Source: Candolleomyces eurysporus (Eukaryota; Basidiomycota; Agaricomycetes; Agaricales; Psathyrellaceae). Taken from it: DNA of 64,000 nt. The translations under genes were made by a program, and so were the position numbers. Where the stretch lies: contig JANBPK010000849.1 in the NCBI GenBank assembly GCA_027579435.1, positions 1 to 64,000 of the forward strand, in the 5' to 3' direction. Numbering within the stretch: the first letter of the stretch is position 1; the number at the start of each line of letters is the position of its first letter. This document shows positions 1 to 11,499 of this stretch, in pieces. The notes beneath the pieces are model-generated. The model saw only the letters and a list, made by a program, of their open reading frames with translations, searched no databases and had not been told where the DNA came from.

Positions 1-121
1 CTTATACACGGTCCGACGCGGGTAACACTTCTCTAGATTACAACTCGGATAACCAAAGGCTACCAGATTTTAAATTTGAGCTTTTCCCGCTTCACTCGCA
101 GTTACTAGGGGAATCCTTGTT

Positions 122-154
<33 letters not shown>

Positions 155-189
155 GTTCAGCGGGTAGTCCTACCTGATTTGAGGTCAAA
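1..189 (-). rRNA. 28S (LSU) rRNA, 5' end, partial
   Basis: The minus strand reads into the start of the fungal large-subunit rRNA. The universal region matched by primer ITS4 (tcctccgcttattgatatgc) is at about 130-149, next to the ACTTAAGCATATCA core. The gene runs off the left edge of the window. The 5' boundary at about 189 is set by the conserved TTGACCTCAAATCAGG start. A few positions differ from the usual fungal sequence as I remember it, mainly by transitions, so this may be a decayed copy. Confidence 0.93.
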
Positions 190-395
190 TTGGTCAAGTA
201 AATTGTCCTTGCAGACGGTTAGCAGCAAGCACGAGTCCAAATCCACGGCGTAGATAATTATCACACCAATAGACGGAAGCTCAGTATAAGCTCGCTAATG
301 CATTTCAGAGGAGCAGACCAGCACTGAGGCAGCCTGCAAAACCCCCACATCCAAGCCTTCACCTGTCTCATTACAAAACTGGTGAGGTTGAGAAT
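190..395 (-). other. ITS2 spacer
   Basis: Spacer between 5.8S and 28S on the minus strand. It contains the CTTGGATGTGGGGG and TGGTGTGATAATTATCTACG blocks typical of Agaricales ITS2. This is the best taxonomic handle in the window; a database search of 190-395 would name the genus. Confidence 0.85.
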
Positions 396-554
396 TTAAT
401 GACACTCAAACAGGCATGCTCCTCGGAATACCAAGGAGCGCAAGGTGCATTCAAAGATTCGATGATTCACTGAATTCTGCAATTCACATTACTTATCGCA
501 TTTCGCTGCGTTCTTCATCGATGCGAGAGCCAAGAGATCCGTTGCTGAAAGTTG
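396..554 (-). rRNA. 5.8S rRNA
   Basis: About 158 nt on the minus strand. It has the conserved GCATCGATGAAGAACGCAGC core and the GAATCATCGAATCTTTGAA block, and ends with the TTTGAGTGTCATTAAA type of 3' end found in basidiomycetes. Unlike the neighbouring 18S it looks almost unmutated, although one position near the 5' end (CAGCAACGG instead of CAACAACGG) is unusual. Confidence 0.93.
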
Positions 555-797
555 TATAGTTTTTTATAGGCTTGGAAGCCCATTGACTACATTCTACATC
601 ATTCAAATGGAGTGTATNAAAAAACATAGACCTGGAAATTCAAAGAGAGCCAGGCAGGCAATCCTTGCATCTGCCTTGTCACCAAAGCGAGAGGTATCCA
701 GATCTACACATAGTTCACAGATGGAAAGATGATATAAATGACGGGTGTGCACAAATGCTCCTAGAAGCCAGCTACAACCAACGCCATAGATATTCGT
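555..797 (-). other. ITS1 spacer
   Basis: Spacer between 18S and 5.8S on the minus strand, about 243 bp, with an AT-rich end near 560-620 containing one N beside an A run. No coding content; open frames here are chance. Confidence 0.8.
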
Positions 798-811
798 TAA
801 TGATCCTTCCA

Positions 812-855
<44 letters not shown>

Positions 856-939
856 AATGACCAAGTTTGATCAGCTTCTCCGCAACAGAGTGCCGTTGCC
901 GGCTCCCCACCGCAAATCCGAAGACCTCACTAAGCCATT

Positions 940-985
<46 letters not shown>

Positions 986-1129
986 ATCAACGCAAGCTGA
1001 TGACTCACGCTTACTAGGTATTCCTCGTTGAAGAGCAATAATTGCAATGCTCTATCCCCAGCACAACAGAGTTTCACAAGATTACCCAGACCTTCCGGCC
1101 AAGGAAAAAAAACTCGCTGGCTCTGTCAG

Positions 1130-1794
1130 TGTTACGAACTCTGACTTGGACAATAGGATACTAGTAATAGCTGTGTAATCTATATAGTATCCTGACTCGT
1201 TTTCTTTCTTTTTGACTCACTTTTGATTGATATATGATGGACTTAGTGTTTCATAGTAGCTGCGCAATGATATTGCACAGTTACTTAGTATATATGACTC
1301 GTATGGGCTGTGTAGCCCTGTACTATATAATTTATCCTCGATGTATTGTAGTTCTTTAGCTTGTTCTCAAGAATCTACCCTTCAAGCCAAGTAACCTGCT
1401 AGTGAATGCTAGTATTAACAATCCTCAAACGACCTACCAGCCGACCACGTCTTATTCGACTCAAGATCACCGTCCGACGCCAAGGGGCTCCACGACGACT
1501 TCGATTATTTTCTCACTCTGCATTCCTCGACGAGACAGCCGCCCGTCTCCTCGAAACCAGGCTCAATACTTTAATCAACACAATTGGCCGCAACGTCCAT
1601 TTGTTAGCACTAACCGGGGGATATCTATTATCTTGTCAAATTCCCGACGTGTGTTAATAATCCGACACAACGGACACTTTTTTATAGTACGGGGACGACT
1701 CATCTCTGTTCTCCATCACGAAGACGACATCACCCTTTTTCTCCGCAATCGACCTTCCGTTACAATATCAAGGTTTTTACCTTGATCCATAACA
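1130..1794 (+). mobile_element. Solo LTR (family A, copy 1) inserted in 18S
   Basis: A 665-bp TG...CA unit begins TGTTACGAACT and ends CCATAACA, flanked by a perfect 5-bp target duplication GTCAG (1125-1129 and 1795-1799). Removing it and one GTCAG restores an uninterrupted 18S block. The second copy (27367-28029) has the same ends, length within 2 bp, and its own target duplication. Inside are a TATA-like ACTATATAA (about 1321-1329) and a downstream TTGTTCTCAAGAATCTAC motif (about 1361-1378), followed by an open frame reaching nearly to the right end. No internal retrotransposon domain is present, so LTR-LTR recombination is the likely origin. Confidence 0.9.
1402..1785 (+). pseudogene. Coding region inside solo LTR A copy 1 (possible gag start)
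   Basis: An ATG at 1406 opens a frame (MLVLTILKRPTSRPRL...) whose first 60 residues match copy 2 (SAFLD...LLETRLN). After a 1-nt deletion near 1565, similarity continues in the frame beginning at 1402, with shared RGIS-IIL, RVLIIR, HEDD/YEDD and RNR-P-VTI--RF blocks. Conservation across a frameshift suggests a real ancestral protein of about 130 residues that starts 30-50 bp after the presumed transcript start and runs to the LTR end. Gag genes that start inside the LTR are known from yeast Ty1; that this is one is inference. No known domain is recognised. Confidence 0.5.
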
Positions 1795-2108
1795 GTCAGT
1801 GTAGCGCGCGTGCGGCCCAGAACATCTAAGGGCATCACAGACCTGTTATTGCCTCAAACTTCCATCAGCTAAACGCTAACAGTCCCTCTAAGAAGCCGGC
1901 GACCAGCAAAAGCTGGCCGGGCTATTTAGCAGGTTAAGGTCTCGTTCGTTATTGGATTAACCAGACAAATCACTCCACCAACTAAAAACAGCCATGCACC
2001 ACCACCCATAAAATCATGAAAGAGCTATCAATCTGTCAATCCTAGTTATGTCTGGACCTGGTGAGTTTCCCCGTGTTGAGTCAAATTAAGCTGCAGGCTC
2101 CACACCTA

Positions 2109-2163
<55 letters not shown>

Positions 2164-2459
2164 AGAACCCAAAGACTTTGATTTCTCGTAAGGTGCCGAG
2201 CGACACATAAAAATTGAGGTCGCCTGATCCCTAGTCGGCATAGTTTACTGTTAAGACTACAACGGTATCTAATCATTTTTATCNTTTTTTTTCTGGGGGA
2301 GAGGGTAAAAATGCTTCATGCATACCACTTTTGGTTATGTGGGATTCACTAAGTGTTACCCATTAAAGTGTTACCCACTCAAAAGCCCTCCTACCTTTTG
2401 GGTAGCATCCAGTTGTTCAAGAACGTTAAGACCTACAGTGACCCTAATTGGTCACCCCA

Positions 2460-2885
2460 TTAGCAACAGTGGCCCCCCTTAAAGTTTGCTGAAATCCTTT
2501 TTCTACTTTCTCTGTTCTTTTCAAACTTTTTAATAATTATCCACTCCATCATGATTTTATCTTTGAGCTTTTGTTTTAGTTGCTTTATCACTGCTTCTCT
2601 TTCCTGACTCTTCCTGAATATTCTCTCATTTCTCATCTTCCATATAAACTATATGGTCTCTGCCATAATTGTTTTGAATCTTAGATTACTTTGCTTATCT
2701 CTATTATCTAGAGCTGGAATGCTATATATAGTGTTCTCATTTATTTCTGGGAACTTTTTCCCTTTCCTTTCAGTTTTAGACCATATCTTTCTTGCCACTT
2801 CCCATATGTCTTCTGCATAATTTCTGGGACATTCAATCAGGATGTGTTCTATATTTTCTTCTTGGCCACACTCACATACAGCCTT
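2460..2885 (-). pseudogene. LINE ORF2, C-terminal CCHC zinc knuckle and stop
   Basis: Minus-strand translation gives CECGQEENIEHILIECPRN, a CXC...H...C arrangement typical of the C-terminal knuckle of L1-like ORF2, then IWEVARKIWSKTERK and a conserved FIWKMRNERIF block in which a Trp codon has become TAG. It ends at the TAA at 2462-2460. About 170 bp of 3' UTR follow before the A tail. Confidence 0.75.
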
Positions 2886-3485
2886 ATCTTTCTATCCTGG
2901 GATTCTTCTGAAGTAACTTCCACAACTTAGCTTCCCATACCATAGCTTCCATATGAAATGACTTATTTTATTCCCAATTAGCTCTTTGTTTAGTGATTTT
3001 CTTATGTCCACACTGCTCATTTTTATCTCTATATTTTTCATCTTTTCCTTAACTCTTTTCTCTCTTCACTTAAGTCCGGTTCCTTTTCTGCCTCATTCTT
3101 TCTGAATTAGACTGTATGCCACTTTTTGAGACATTAATTAAAGTCTAGCGCCTGATATTTCAAACCTATTATCGCTCTTGGTCTTTGGAACCTTTGTTTC
3201 TATGTTTCCAAGTTTTTCCTTTATCGATATCTTTAATTCTGGTACCTTTCTTTCTCTTATATTTTCCATTTCAACCATTATTGTGTTCCCTTTCTTTCTT
3301 GCTACATTCAGCATCTTCCTTCAAATCTTTTCATATTTACCTTCCAGCCAGTTTATCGCCTTCCATTCTCCAGCTTTAGTTGATAGTCCATCAACTAACT
3401 CCTGCTCTCTGGTTATTATTTTTATGTCTCCTCCTTTCTTGCAGGCTTCTATAGCTGCTAATATGCTTGCCTCTGTAGTATTTAT

Positions 3486-4192
3486 TCAGTTATGGATTCT
3501 CTTTATTTTTACTTTTGGTGGTCTATTTGTTCTTTTTGTTGCTAATGTATATCTTGTTGCTTCATTATTTCCATCTACTTTTCTTTTCCATGCTGCAATT
3601 GTTATTGTTCTTTCTTTATTTGAGCTTTTGTTTCTATATGCTAATTCTTTCCTTAAATTTGCATCTACTTCTTCCTTTGTCTTATATTTCTTTCCTGTAG
3701 TGAATATTCTTATGGCTTCTCTTGAGTCTCCCTCTTCCCTCACATTAGGGTCAAATAACACTTCNTTCTCTTCCTGTTCTTTTGTCCCATCTTTTTTTTT
3801 ATTGAGAGGGTGTGCTCTAACTTGTCCTTTTTTGAAGTGTAGAGAACTGGATTTAGTTTCTCTGGTATTTTATCTAGCAATATCCCCTTCATCCTGTCAC
3901 AGGTGACTAGGTTTTCACATTCCTCATTTTTCTCTAGAATACAGTATAACAAATCTTTTACAGTTTCCATTTTATGGATTGATCTTAAGCACTTTGCTGC
4001 TTTCTTGTTTTCAGTGTATTTATTTTGCATTCCTACATGATACCAAACTGGCAGATTTATTTTAAGTGATTCTCCTGCTTTTATAAGCTCTAATCCTATT
4101 CCATACTTTTTTACTGCTCCAATCATGTCCTTTAGAGTTCTTGGGATCTTGCTCCAATCAGCTGAGGACTCATTCCATGTTTGGAGGGCCAA
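3486..4192 (-). pseudogene. LINE ORF2, region between RT and zinc knuckle
   Basis: Two overlapping open pieces (4192-3740, then 3761-3486) rich in Lys/Glu with WSKIPRTLKDMI and KLNPVLYTSKKDKLEHTL. The position and composition fit the poorly conserved thumb/connection region of LINE ORF2. I recognise no separate enzyme such as RNase H here. The apparent membrane-protein frame on the plus strand (3178-3906) is an antisense artefact of the T-rich complement. Confidence 0.6.
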
Positions 4193-4644
4193 TCTACTTT
4201 GCTATTCTCTTAGACTTTGATTTCTTTGGCTGCATTCATTTTAATTAGTTCATCAGCTACATAAGCCCAGTTTGGTTTTGATTCTTTTGGTGCTAGCCAT
4301 TTTTTGGTCCATACTATATTGATGGCTTCANTTTTTTTTCTTAATGTTGGGCATTCCTAAACCTCCGTATTTTCTAGGTAGTGTTGCTATTTCCCAGATT
4401 ATTTTGCCTCTTTTTTTACCATCCCATAAGAAATCTTTCATTTGCTTCTCCATCTTTTTCTCCATCTATTTTGGCATTCCATTGACTGTTGCCAAGAATA
4501 TTGCTTTAGATTGTATGAGAGCTTTTAGTACTAGTTCTTTTCTTCTAAATAATAGATGCATTTTACTCCACTTATCCATTCTNTTTTTTTTTGATTCTTT
4601 AGAATTTTATTCCATTGGGGATTCTGATTATTTTGGTTTCCAAC

Positions 4645-5591
4645 CTAGGCTTCTAAGATTCTAAGTGATTCTCTTTCTTTTATGACTGATACTGAGTTAC
4701 CTATCTTATATCTATCTTCACATATTTTTCTTCTTGTTATTACTTTCAGCCTGTGTTCCTTAGTTCCTATTGGCAAAAACTTTGTTTTTTCAACATTGAA
4801 TTTTGCTGTGAACACTTTACAAAATTTTTCTATGATATCCTCCAGAATTCTGAAGTTATCTTCTTTGTTTAGGTATACTAAAGTGTCATCAGCAAATAAA
4901 GTTACTTTAATATTCTTATTCAAGCTTCTGATTTTAAATCCTTTGATATTGCTTGACCTTATCATTTCAGTTAGTGGCTCTATTGCCAAGTTGTACAAGA
5001 GGCATGACATAGAACATCTTGTCTCACTTCTCTTTGCACTTTGATTGAGCTTGAGATTACTCCATTTACTATTACTGCTGTTTCAGCNTTTTTTGTATAA
5101 GGCTTGTAGTTTCTTTATGAAGTTTTCTGAAAACTCATATTTCCTTAGAGCTTCCCACAAGTAATCATGTGCTATTTTATCATAAGCTTTTTCTTGGTCT
5201 AAAGCTACTATACAGCCATTGATTCTTTTCTGGCTGCAGTATTCAATCAAATATTCTGTCAACCGTATATGGTCGTATAGACCTCTCCCTGAAATAAAAC
5301 CAGCTTGATTTGAGTGAATGAGATCTCCTACTACTTTTTCTAACTTGGTTGCTATAGATTTTGTATATAGTTTATAGTCTGCATTTGTGAGTGTGATTAA
5401 TTTATAATTTTCAATCTTGGTTTTTTTCTTTTTTTTTTGTATAAAAGACACATAACTTCTTTTGTGAAGCTTTTTCTACATTCTCCATACAATTCAATGT
5501 CTTGAAATACTTTACATAAAATCTCTGATATTTTTGGACCTTTTTCTTGGATTTTTTCAACTTTTAAAGCCCACTTATAGAATTCATACAA
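4645..5591 (-). pseudogene. LINE ORF2, reverse transcriptase domain
   Basis: Blocks in order: NYKLITLTNADYKLYTKSIA and SNQAGFISGRG (5451 onward), ALDQEKAYDKI (first catalytic Asp region), VNGVISS, SCLLYNLAIEPL, and the catalytic FADD box (LFADDTLVYL) near 4880. A frameshift falls near the N at 5089 and another after REVRQD near 5010. The polymerase core is therefore complete in order but split in at least three frames. It would copy LINE RNA at the nick made by the upstream endonuclease. Confidence 0.88.
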
Positions 5592-6419
5592 AATTCCATC
5601 TTCTCCTGGAGCTACTTCATTATCTACTGCTTTAATGGTTTCAGCTACTTCATCTAAGCTTGTAAATTGCTTTAGGTCTTCTTTTTATTCCTCTGAGAGA
5701 TTTGTCTTTATTTTTCCAGTGACTTCTTTTATTATTTCTCTGTCCACTCCCTCTTCTCTGGGTTTCTTTTGTAACTCTTCATGATATTTGCTTGCAATTT
5801 TTACCATTTCTTCTGTTTGCCTTGTGATTTGTCCATCTTTATTTTGTAAGCCTATGATTACAGTTTTCTCCCCTCTTTCTTTATTTAGCCTGAACCAATT
5901 TTCTCCCTTCTTTCTTTATTTAGCCTGAACCAATATTTAATCCTTTTCTCTCTTTGCTTTCTGTATCTTGCTTTTGCTGACCATCTCATACTCTGTATTA
6001 TTTTCTCTTTCCTCTCTCCANTTTTTTAGCTTTGACTCAATGGCTTTCATAATTAGGNTTTTTTTGCATTCCTGCATCTCCTTTCTTCTTATCTAGGTAA
6101 AATACATCATTTTGAGCTTTTTTCTCTTGCTGCTCTCACTTTTTTTCTCTCTCTTTTCAATTCTCTCTCTGTTCTTCACCTTTGTTAGTTTTTTTGATTT
6201 CNTTTTTTGGCNTTTTTCCTATATCACTTGGACATTGTTGTTTCCGGACTTGTTTGTTACNTTTTTCTATCTCTCTTTGTANTTTTTTTATGTAGTAATA
6301 CTGCTTCTTTTCTAAACTCAGCCATCTCTACTGTTTCTAAATTCATTTTTTATAGACCATTTTCTATATATAGCAAACCTTTTTTCAAAATTTTTACTGT
6401 CATCAATTCATGATCACTT

Positions 6420-7255
6420 TGTTCTGCACTGCTTTCTATGTCCCATCCATAGGTATAATTGAACATGTCTTTAAGTACATAAATCTTATCAATTCTTGTC
6501 ATTGTTGCAGTACCTCTATTATTATTTTAGTGAAATATGAAACTTGCTTTCTGGTCATTTACTATTCTCTACCCATCCACTAGCTTTAGTTCTTTTTTAA
6601 TTTCTACTATGGTTTCTACTATTTTATTATTCATTTGAGTCCTAAGTACTCTGTCTATTTCATCCTCGACACAATTGAAATCTCCAACCAAGATTGGTGA
6701 TTCCCACTCTCTCTCTCTTATTTCTTCAAGTAGCATCTTAAAGAAGTTTTCTTTCTCTCTTTCCTCATTTGAGGCATAGATATTGATTATTTCAATCTTT
6801 TGATCTTCTGACCATTCAATCATTAGAGCTGATGCTTTTCTTTTTATCAACACTTCATGTTTATATCTTTTATTTTTTAAAAGGTCTTTATTTAATATAT
6901 AAGCCACTCCCTTTCCTGCTCTTTCCTCTAAGCCATTATTGTTAACTATTATTATCCTAGGGTTTTCTGCCTTTAACTCTAACTTGTCACCTTCTTTCAG
7001 TTTTGTCTCTTAAATAATTAAAACTAGAATACTTTTACGTCTAATTTTTGTGCTAATGACTGGATACTTAGATGTTTTGCCATCTTTTTTTCTACCTCTT
7101 ATATTCAGAGAACCAATACAAAAACCTGATTTTTTGCCAAACTTACCTTCCATAGCTTTTCTTTGGTTTCTGAGATTCTTTTCTAGTGTTTGACTTTGAT
7201 TTTGGGATTGAATTTGGATAGTTTCACTTGGGATTAGTGGCTTGCAACTTTCCAC
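6420..7255 (-). pseudogene. LINE ORF2, endonuclease domain (APE type)
   Basis: A single frame with stops. It begins with SLNIRG (first APE motif), then a stop replacing Gln in the QETKL motif near 7010 (CAA to TAA), then INIYASNEEREKENFF and VGDFNCV, and ends with SDHEL near 6420. TGG to TAG occurs at LVDGW near 6567. These are the active-site motifs of the exonuclease-endonuclease-phosphatase fold that nicks target DNA for target-primed reverse transcription. 7255-7010 and 6907-6569 share one frame, so this domain decayed by point mutation rather than indels. Confidence 0.85.
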
Positions 7256-7722
7256 AACGACTCCACCACCTGCAGATTTCGCTTAGTTTATACTGTTGTC
7301 CTGCAGGCACTCAACAGCAGGCTGCGCCACAGCCTCATTGTCACTGTCCCAGGTACCAGGACAGCCTTTGGCATTTACTGTTGTTTGGATAGTTTGTATA
7401 ATATTTATGAAGTGTGTGGTACATAGTCAAAGCTTATCAGCTTATAGTTTACTTTAATTTTTTCTCTTTTCTTACAAAATAATACTCTGTTCTCACTGTT
7501 CATCTCTTATACTCAAACTTTTGGTTTCTTTTTTNTATATTTTTAGTTGGTCTCTCAGTGAATCCCAAGATATTAGTCTATTCCTAATGTTCACTTTACT
7601 ATGTCTAAGTTCCAAGATAAATTAATAATAATTGTAAACTGTAGTAGTTCTTTGTATGAATATGCAAATGTTAGTCCAAGAGTTCTTTGTGTTTAAAAAA
7701 GTCCAAAAGGGAGGAAGATCAT

Positions 7723-8813
7723 CTACTTCAACTCTGTTCCTCTTCCACTTCCACTTCCCCCTCCTCTTGCTGCCTGATAACCTCTACCTCCTCTGCTACC
7801 TCCTCTTCTATCTCTAGTCGGCCTTACACTCTGTACCTCCCCCATCTTGTAATTGATCATGTTGGTCTCGAATCTTCTTAGCAGCTTGACCACTTCACAT
7901 TTTTCGTCTTTGCTGTGATCCTGACCTTCACATTTTGCACAGGTTACTTCTGGCAGGATTGCCAGGCTCCTTTCTCCTAGTTCTAATCTGAACTTGGGCA
8001 GTTCAGCCATTGCCAGGTCTTTTGCTGAGTTAAACTTGATGTCTCATAGGAGTTCTTTGTTTGGGTACAAGATTTCCTTCACCTTCACCTCCTTCACCTT
8101 CTCCTTCTACTGGTCCATTTTCTTTATCACCTTCCCTAGCTCCTTTCCCTTGTCAACCATCTCCGTCCTCCACTTGACTTTTGTTGCTTTCCTTTGTACT
8201 GAACGGAAAAAGATTACTTGGTTTCTTGATCTTGCTATCACCATCTTTTTCTCTTCTAGTGTCGTCGCGGTTGCTTTGTTCACTTTTACCAGAACCCAAG
8301 GCTTTTGTACTTTGATTATGTCTTCTAGTTCCACTAGTACTTTTGTTACTGCGTATATGTATGGCTTCCTTCATCAGCATCTTCTTTTCAGTGGTGCACG
8401 ATCTTTCTGCGCATGCTACCATGATTCCTTCAGTCTTGATCTTCTTCACTCTTCCCAGTTGGTCGCCTCTGANTTTTTTTGTTGGTGTTGTGGAGCCAGT
8501 ACCATGGGTCGTGTACCTCGATTGTGAGCCAGTCAAAGTTGGAGTCTTTCAACTCCAGACTGGCCTGGTCTCGGGTTATCCATTCAGCTTTTTGGACTCT
8601 TTGGATCTTGAGGTTGACGATCCAGCCGTCTTTACTGTTGCTGCCTTCTTTTTCTCCGCTTTCTGCTTTCTTTTCTGTTTTCTTGTCGCTGTTGACCTTC
8701 TTCACCTCTTCTTCCTCCTCCTCATCCTCACTTTCGTCCGACCTCCTCACCACATTCAATTTATGTATCTCACAAGCTTTAGTCAAACCATTAAACAGTT
8801 TGAGGTACTCCAT
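7723..8813 (-). pseudogene. LINE ORF1 (gag-like nucleic-acid-binding protein), frameshifted
   Basis: The 5' part (8813-8430, MEYLKLFNGLTKACEIHKL...) has an acidic/lysine-rich stretch (DESEDEEEEEEVKK). The 3' part (8010-7723) has a zinc-knuckle-like CAKCEGQDHSKDEKC followed by an RGG/RG-rich tail (RRGGSRGGRG). The middle is spread over two frames (8536-8153 and 8334-8107), so frameshifts have accumulated, one beside the N at 8473. ORF1 proteins of this class bind the element RNA. Its position upstream of the endonuclease supports the call. Confidence 0.7.
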
Positions 8814-8830
8814 AATAGCTTGTGTAACTT

Positions 8831-11499
8831 GTCATTGTATTTATATTTCACAATAGAAAACTTTTGCAGCATGCTTTTTGCAAATATATGGCTCACTAAT
8901 TAAATGCTTATTATTCAAATTTTCCTATTTGTATCTAAAGCTTGTTATTAGCAGAGCTTATAATTTCAGACTACCAGCATTAATCGAAAAGCTACAGAAT
9001 TGAGATTGAATATCATATATTACATTATAAATTGTCTACAACTTAAGCAATGAATACCTAGCATTTGAGATAGATTTAAAAAATATTTCCAGAATTTTAA
9101 TTTTAGCATCACTTTTAGAGCAGTCTTTTATGTTGCTGTTGTTGTTTTTATTCTCAATTAGGGCACAGTGTCAAAATCACTGATCTTGTTCAAAGCAAAG
9201 GGCACTGACCAGATTAACTGAGAAATACAATAATATATCCAGGGAACAGATCAACAATGAAAACTTTCTTGCATTTTATTGAGCATTTGCCAGTAGAGTC
9301 TTGCCCAAATGTTATGGATAACTACTGACCTCACTACTATTCATTAGATTTTTTAGGCCCACTTGCCTTCTCTTAGTTTCCNTTTTTTCTAAACTTACAG
9401 ATTAACCCAAAGGTCTTCAACCNTTTTTTATTTTCTATTTAGAAAACATTTAGATAATCACAGAAATAGCTTTCTCCTTTATTTTCTTGTATTAGTAGTC
9501 TACTGAATTAAGTTGTCTAACTATGTTCCATAAATCAAGCTTGGATAGATCAGAATTCAAGCACGATCAAAGGTAATCTGAGGTGCCGAAATAACAGATC
9601 ATCACCGAGTTTCGGTATGCTTGAGCAACTGAGACTGGATTAGTTCTGGAGCTCGACTTCTTGCAGCTTTACTCAGCAATTCTTAAGGATTCTATTTATC
9701 TTCACTAACTAAACATAATTTTCTTTAGCCTTCTATTAACTTTTTTTACCATCTCCTTTGTTCTTGCATATACTAGAAGCTAAGTAGCTGGAATATATAT
9801 CAAGAACTAATAGATAGCTCAGAATAATTATTTTTTTTCGCTTTTTCTTGCACTTTATTTCAGTTTGTGTACTGCTTTGCACTATGCTAGCTAGAGATAT
9901 TATTTGAATAAGAAATAAGATTAGTTGAATTATTTCCAACTAAACTTCTTATAATCATTAACTTGAATATTGAAGAAATTGAGCCTGAGTGACCTGTGTA
10001 TTCATCAGAATACACCAAAATTTAAGGATATTTGATACCCTTAACACCAGGTCACTGAAAGGATCCTGGCTGACTTTGTCACTTAAGTACCAGAGTGAAA
10101 AGGCATACTTAAACCCATCTACTCTTCTTCAGTCTCCTCAGCCTAGAAATTCTGAGAAGATAACTCTCCATCCTCAGGTCAAAAGCTTCTGAGTCTTTTT
10201 GGAGCAATGAAGTGTCTAAAAAAGCCTCCTTTTGTGGCTATTAGATTGAGCTGATGTAAGAGAAAATATTGAAGTTGTCAATTAACTATCACAGCCACAG
10301 ACTTTAAACTGAATTAGTATGTATTANTTTTTTCTGTTTGATTCTGTTGACAATTGTTCTTGAGTGGAGTCTATAAAAAATGAGAAGCATTTGCAAAAAC
10401 TAAGAAGAGAAGTCAAGCAGCACACATTGTTTACAATTATGAGATAAAATGTAGGTCAGAGGAAAAGTGATTATGGTAAAAGAAGAAACAGGCAAGCAAT
10501 GCTAGGATATTGTTGGAAAGAAAGAATAAGAGGAAGGATTGTCAAGTGGGAGCTTTTTCAATTTTTGAGTCGGAGCAGCATGTGTGAAATTCAACACCTT
10601 GAAAGACTTGGCTGNTTTTTTTATTAATATTAATTGCAGTCATGCTTCAAACATGATATGAATGCATAAATTATGATTAATACTATAAAAAATCTATCTC
10701 ACTTTCATAGTTGTTGTAATCTGAAAAACAAATCCCCTTTTTTAGCTGGATATTTTGTAAACATGCTGACATTGCACCATAAATCAATAGTGACTATCTC
10801 TCAAAAGATTTATTCTGTTAATCTATCTTGCCATGCTGATACAATTATTGTAATTGGCTCTGAGCTTCTTGAATGCCTTTCATTGGCTTGGATCACAAAT
10901 CTTGTACATTTCTACATCATGAAAATTTTAATTGTACAATGTGTACATGTACAAAGTCTGCAAAGTACAAAATGAGCACATACAAACTTAATGTACAAAT
11001 TTAGTGACAAAATGTACAACTATATATCCAACTATATTATGATATATTATTTCTTACCAGATCCATCAGAATTCATTGGAAATAAATTGTTGCTTTGATT
11101 GGTGATTCACTATTTGTGATATATCTGTAGGAAGCCTTATTTTTGGCAGATTTGGCAGGAAATCAGTGATTGCAATCATTCCATCACCATGTTCAATTTT
11201 GCTACAGCCTGCACCTATTTTTCAAAGAATATGGTCAAAAATAATTATTCTAACTTTGTATCAATAAAATTTCCCTATTTTTTTTTGCCTACTTTAGCTA
11301 TATCTAAATCATACTGACTTTGTTTACTCACTTAATAACTTATTCCCAAAGAAAATCATCAAAAATAATAAGATGGAATCATGCTTGTAATTCTGAAGTA
11401 AGACTGCTAAAAAAATTTCCAGAGTCATCTAACGCCTTGGTTAAAGAAAAGTTATGGCTTTCAAACTCAACTTTACTCTGTTTTTTCTTTAGAACAAGG
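8831..11499. other. AT-rich, CpG-poor stretch without recognisable genes
   Basis: I see no conserved protein motif, intact gene, RNA gene or clear repeat. Open frames up to 100 codons (for example 10673-10975) are low-complexity and unsupported. Several single Ns sit beside T runs. Confidence 0.6.

Larger units (their letters stand above)
798..2283 (-). pseudogene. 18S (SSU) rRNA, 3' two thirds, split by a solo LTR and truncated by a LINE
   Basis: Minus-strand small-subunit rRNA. The 3' terminus (GTAGGTGAACCTGTGGAAGG, then ATCATTA) is at 798-825, and the GTACACACCGCCCGTCGC block is near 957-973. Further 5' it continues with AATTGACGGAAGGGCACCAC and stops inside the TGATTAGATACC region at 2283. 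A 665-bp solo LTR sits at 1130-1794, and a LINE poly(A) tail abuts 2283; the first kilobase or so of 18S is not in this window. Compared with the fungal consensus as I know it, many differences are transitions at CpG (GCGG to GCAG, GTCGTG to GTTGTG, CTGCGG to CTGTGG, CGATC to TGATT). The copy therefore cannot make a normal 18S rRNA. Confidence 0.9.
2284..8830 (-). mobile_element. APE-type LINE (non-LTR retrotransposon), near full length, decayed
   Basis: Read on the minus strand, the order is ORF1 (8813-7723), apurinic-type endonuclease (7255-6440), reverse transcriptase (5591-4645), a connecting region (4192-3486) and a C-terminal zinc knuckle (about 2880-2460), then a short 3' UTR and an A run at 2292-2285. 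The A tail joins directly to 18S sequence, so the 3' end is firm; the 5' end near 8830 is approximate and no target duplication was found. Both ORFs carry stops and frameshifts. The arrangement fits L1/Tad-type elements; the exact clade needs an RT phylogeny. Confidence 0.88.

Noticed and set aside
1..2283. Active rDNA unit
   Set aside because: 18S is split by an LTR, truncated and mutated at conserved positions.
3178..3906. Plus-strand 242-residue hydrophobic protein
   Set aside because: It is antisense to the LINE ORF2 on the minus strand; the hydrophobicity comes from T-rich complement of lysine/glutamate codons.
7994..8903. Plus-strand Phe/Ser-rich proteins
   Set aside because: Antisense shadows of LINE ORF1, with an N inside.
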